A DNA stretch of 64,000 nt, taken from contig JBCCPK010000002.1 of assembly GCA_039024915.1 (NCBI GenBank), forward strand, positions 124,001 through 188,000, given 5' to 3'. How positions within the stretch are numbered: position 1 is the stretch's first letter; every line of letters begins with the position of its first letter. Under the pieces are notes generated by a model. The model ran no database searches. It had not been told where the DNA came from and was given only the letters and a program-made list of their open reading frames with translations. The stretch comes from Pseudomonadota bacterium (GTDB taxonomy: Bacteria; Pseudomonadota; Alphaproteobacteria; Rhizobiales; MH13). Positions 62,204-64,000 of this stretch are shown here, piece after piece. The translations under genes and the position numbers were made by a program.

Positions 62204-63034
62204 CTATTCAGCTGCCGCCGGGATCGGCGCGACAGGGGCGCTTTCGTCTGAGCGCGCGGTGTAAATATGATCGCGCAAATCCTGCGCGATTCCGCCAAAA
62301 TCGGGGCGGAAGGTGATGTCCAGCTGGCGCGGGCGGGCAAACTCGATATCGCGTTCATGGATCATGCGGCCCGGTCGCGCGCTCATGACGTAAACCTTGT
62401 CCGCCAGATACACCGCTTCGCGCAGATCGTGCGTGACGAGAATGATGGTCGGCTTCTTCGCCATCCATACGTTCTGCAGAACGCCCCACAGCTCTTCACG
62501 CGTGAACATGTCGAGGGCCGCGAATGGTTCGTCGAGCATCAACAGTTCAGGCTCATGGATCAGCGCACGGCAAAGCGAAACCCGCTGCTGCATCCCGCCT
62601 GAAAGCTGCCAAGGGTACTTCTCATCGAACCCTTCAAGGCCGACAAGCTTCAAAAGACTCCGCGCTTTCTCGCGAAACTCTTCCTTGCGAGACGAAAGCT
62701 GGGAACGATAGGGCTGCGCAATCTCAAGCGGCAACATCACATTGTCGATCGTGTTGCGCCACGGAAGCAAGGTCGCGGCCTGAAACGCCATGCCAACGAT
62801 GGAAAGTGGCCCGTCGACATACTGACCAGCGACGCGCACGCCGCCTGATGTCACCGGCCACAGACCAGACATGGCTTTCATCAAAGTGGATTTGCCACAT
62901 CCCGAGGGACCAACCACAGCGATGAATTCGCCCTTGTCGACCTTCAGATTAGCACCGGACAGCGCCAGCGTTCCCGACTCTTCGCCGCCGTAGCGCAGCG
63001 AAACATCGTCAAGCTCAACAAATCCACCACTCAT
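62204..63034 (-). CDS. ABC transporter ATP-binding protein (importer D)
   Basis: A 276-residue ATPase: [69 protein letters not shown] and VTHDLREAVYLADKVYVM. It belongs to the nitrate/taurine/pyrimidine class and lies downstream of the importer D binding-protein gene. Confidence 0.9.
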   Translation of the reverse strand: MSGGFVELDDVSLRYGGEESGTLALSGANLKVDKGEFIAVVGPSGCGKSTLMKAMSGLWPVTSGGVRVAGQYVDGPLSIVGMAFQAATLLPWRNTIDNVMLPLEIAQPYRSQLSSRKEEFREKARSLLKLVGLEGFDEKYPWQLSGGMQQRVSLCRALIHEPELLMLDEPFAALDMFTREELWGVLQNVWMAKKPTIILVTHDLREAVYLADKVYVMSARPGRMIHERDIEFARPRQLDITFRPDFGGIAQDLRDHIYTARSDESAPVAPIPAAAE

Positions 63035-63069
63035 GCAGGTCTCTCCGGCCGCTGCCTTCGGATCATGTG

Positions 63070-63095
63070 CTCGCCTGTGACGGATACCAGGCGAG
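63070..63095 (-). other. Intercistronic stem-loop after importer D binding-protein gene
   Basis: CTCGCCTG (63070-63077) and CAGGCGAG (63088-63095) form a perfect 8-base stem with a 10-base loop, between the binding-protein stop and the ATPase start. No T-run follows. Confidence 0.6.
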
Positions 63096-63139
63096 GACGA
63101 GGTCCAAGCCCGGCATACCGTGTCATCATGCGTTTCCGC

Positions 63140-64000
63140 TTACATCGTTGGCAGCATGCGATCTTCTTTCGAGGGAAGATACGCGTCGGTATAAATGTCG
63201 TCCATCGTCAGGGAATTGGGAATGTCGTATGCATTCTCAACTTCGATGATCCCCAGATTAAACCGCTCTTCGTCCACCGACGAAATGCCATTTTCCTTGA
63301 CGTTGTCCGTCATGATCATCTCATCAATCGAGATCTGCCAGCGCTGGCGCTCGATCGGCACGTCGGTCAGTGGCTCGAACTCCGCCAGCCCGGCAATAGC
63401 CGCATCAGGGTCGGCAATGGCCATCTTCAGGCCTTCCAGCATGCAACCCACGACGGTCGTTACAGCCTCGGGATTGGCTTCGGCAAATGCGCGGCTTGTC
63501 AGGATAGAGGTTGAGTACAGCTCGACGCCGTAATCCTTGTAGCGGAACACGCGTTGCTGGTCTTCGGTCATGCCAAGGCGCGCCAGGCTCATCGTTGAGG
63601 AGGTGATGAAGCCCGTTACCCCATCAGCTTCACCCTGCACCAGCATCGGTTCGCGCAGTTCGGGGCTCACGGAAATCCACTCGATGGTGGACTCGTCGAT
63701 CTCGTTGGCTTTTGCAAAAATCGGGAAAAGCTGGCGACCGGCGTCGAAGTCTGGAGCGGCGAGCGTTGTCCCCTCGAAATCCTTGGGCTCGACGATTTCG
63801 CTATCGGCAGAAACGACCGCAACAAGAGGTGAGCCATCGAACAGCACGGCTACCGCGATCAGGTCGCTGTCAGGGTTCTCAGCGCGAAACTTGATTGTCG
63901 GATTGATGTCCGCAACGCCCATATCGTAAGTGCCAGCGGCCAGATCGACCGGAACGCGGCCGGAGCCGAACCCACGGTCGAATGAGATGTTGACGCCGCC
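63140..64000 (-). CDS. ABC transporter substrate-binding protein (importer D), partial
   Basis: The C-terminal 286 residues of an NMT1/THI5-type binding protein; the N-terminus with signal peptide is beyond the right edge. The visible part runs GVNISFDRGFGSGRVPVDLAAGTYDMGVADINPTIKFRA, LVAVVSADSEIVEPKDFEGTTLAAP, GEADGVTGFITSSTMSLARLG and VVGCMLEGLKMAIADPDAAIAGL. The frame is continuous from base 64000. It heads importer D on the minus strand. Confidence 0.85.
   Translation of the reverse strand, partial: GGVNISFDRGFGSGRVPVDLAAGTYDMGVADINPTIKFRAENPDSDLIAVAVLFDGSPLVAVVSADSEIVEPKDFEGTTLAAPDFDAGRQLFPIFAKANEIDESTIEWISVSPELREPMLVQGEADGVTGFITSSTMSLARLGMTEDQQRVFRYKDYGVELYSTSILTSRAFAEANPEAVTTVVGCMLEGLKMAIADPDAAIAGLAEFEPLTDVPIERQRWQISIDEMIMTDNVKENGISSVDEERFNLGIIEVENAYDIPNSLTMDDIYTDAYLPSKEDRMLPTM

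Noticed and set aside
1-64000. CRISPR arrays, tRNA or rRNA genes, insertion sequences
   Set aside because: I looked for regularly spaced repeats, tRNA-like cloverleaf sequences and transposase motifs and saw none; REP-like palindromes are the only repeats.

Overview
The window comes from a GC-rich alphaproteobacterium, most like a marine or soil member of the Hyphomicrobiales or Rhodobacterales. The evidence is a complete ccoNOQP-ccoGHIS cbb3 oxidase locus with an FNR-type site, a RutR regulator with its operator, many SsuA/NMT1-type ABC importers, a DUF4212-SSS acetate-type symporter locus, and REP-like palindromes. No tRNA, rRNA, CRISPR array or transposase was seen.

Layout. 0-2 kb: partial glyoxalase I and a cNMP-binding/thioredoxin-reductase-like fusion. 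2-11.2 kb: a catabolic operon (NMT1-type ABC importer, CodA-like deaminase, FAD oxidase, two flavodoxin-fold quinone reductases, 2OG-Fe(II) oxygenase, creatininase-family hydrolase) with a divergent RidA; substrate unknown. 11.3-14.2 kb: small membrane proteins, a DUF2975/HTH pair, a lipoprotein and a DUF2189 protein. 14.4-23.3 kb: the cbb3 oxidase and its assembly genes. 23.3-30.4 kb: DUF4212, SSS symporter, cNMP/CBS/DUF294 protein and a PAS-exonuclease. 30.8-37.3 kb: a tightly overlapping operon for coenzyme F420 (cofG-cofH-cofD-cofC-cofE-npdG) ending in a luciferase-like F420-dependent oxidoreductase. 37.4-39.0 kb: an AT-rich insertion with a membrane protein and a fasciclin protein. 39-42 kb: agmatine-deiminase-like protein, CIA30, TpmT and a SpoIIAA-like protein. 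42-46.3 kb: an ABC importer of the type found beside hydantoinases. 47-51.1 kb: dihydropyrimidinase, a GIY-YIG gene among REP palindromes, a ureidopropionase-type amidohydrolase and divergent RutR. 51.2-54.6 kb: cytochrome b561 and a third NMT1/SsuA importer. 54.8-61.2 kb: a sugar-type ABC importer with a GH63-like glucosyl/mannosylglycerate hydrolase. 61.3-64 kb: a fourth NMT1-type importer, cut by the window end.

Main idea. The pyrimidine-degradation enzymes HydA and ureidopropionase and their regulator RutR are present, but no flavoprotein dihydropyrimidine dehydrogenase (preT/preA) is visible. The F420 operon carries a RutR-like palindrome (37317-37332) just upstream of cofG, close to the clear RutR operator at 50420-50435. 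I infer that this organism makes F420 as part of pyrimidine catabolism, and that the luciferase-like oxidoreductase may do the first step on the pyrimidine ring with F420H2 supplied by NpdG. It would be either a replacement for dihydropyrimidine dehydrogenase or a counterpart of RutA, itself a luciferase-like enzyme. Regulation and neighbourhood support this; the reaction itself is a hypothesis.
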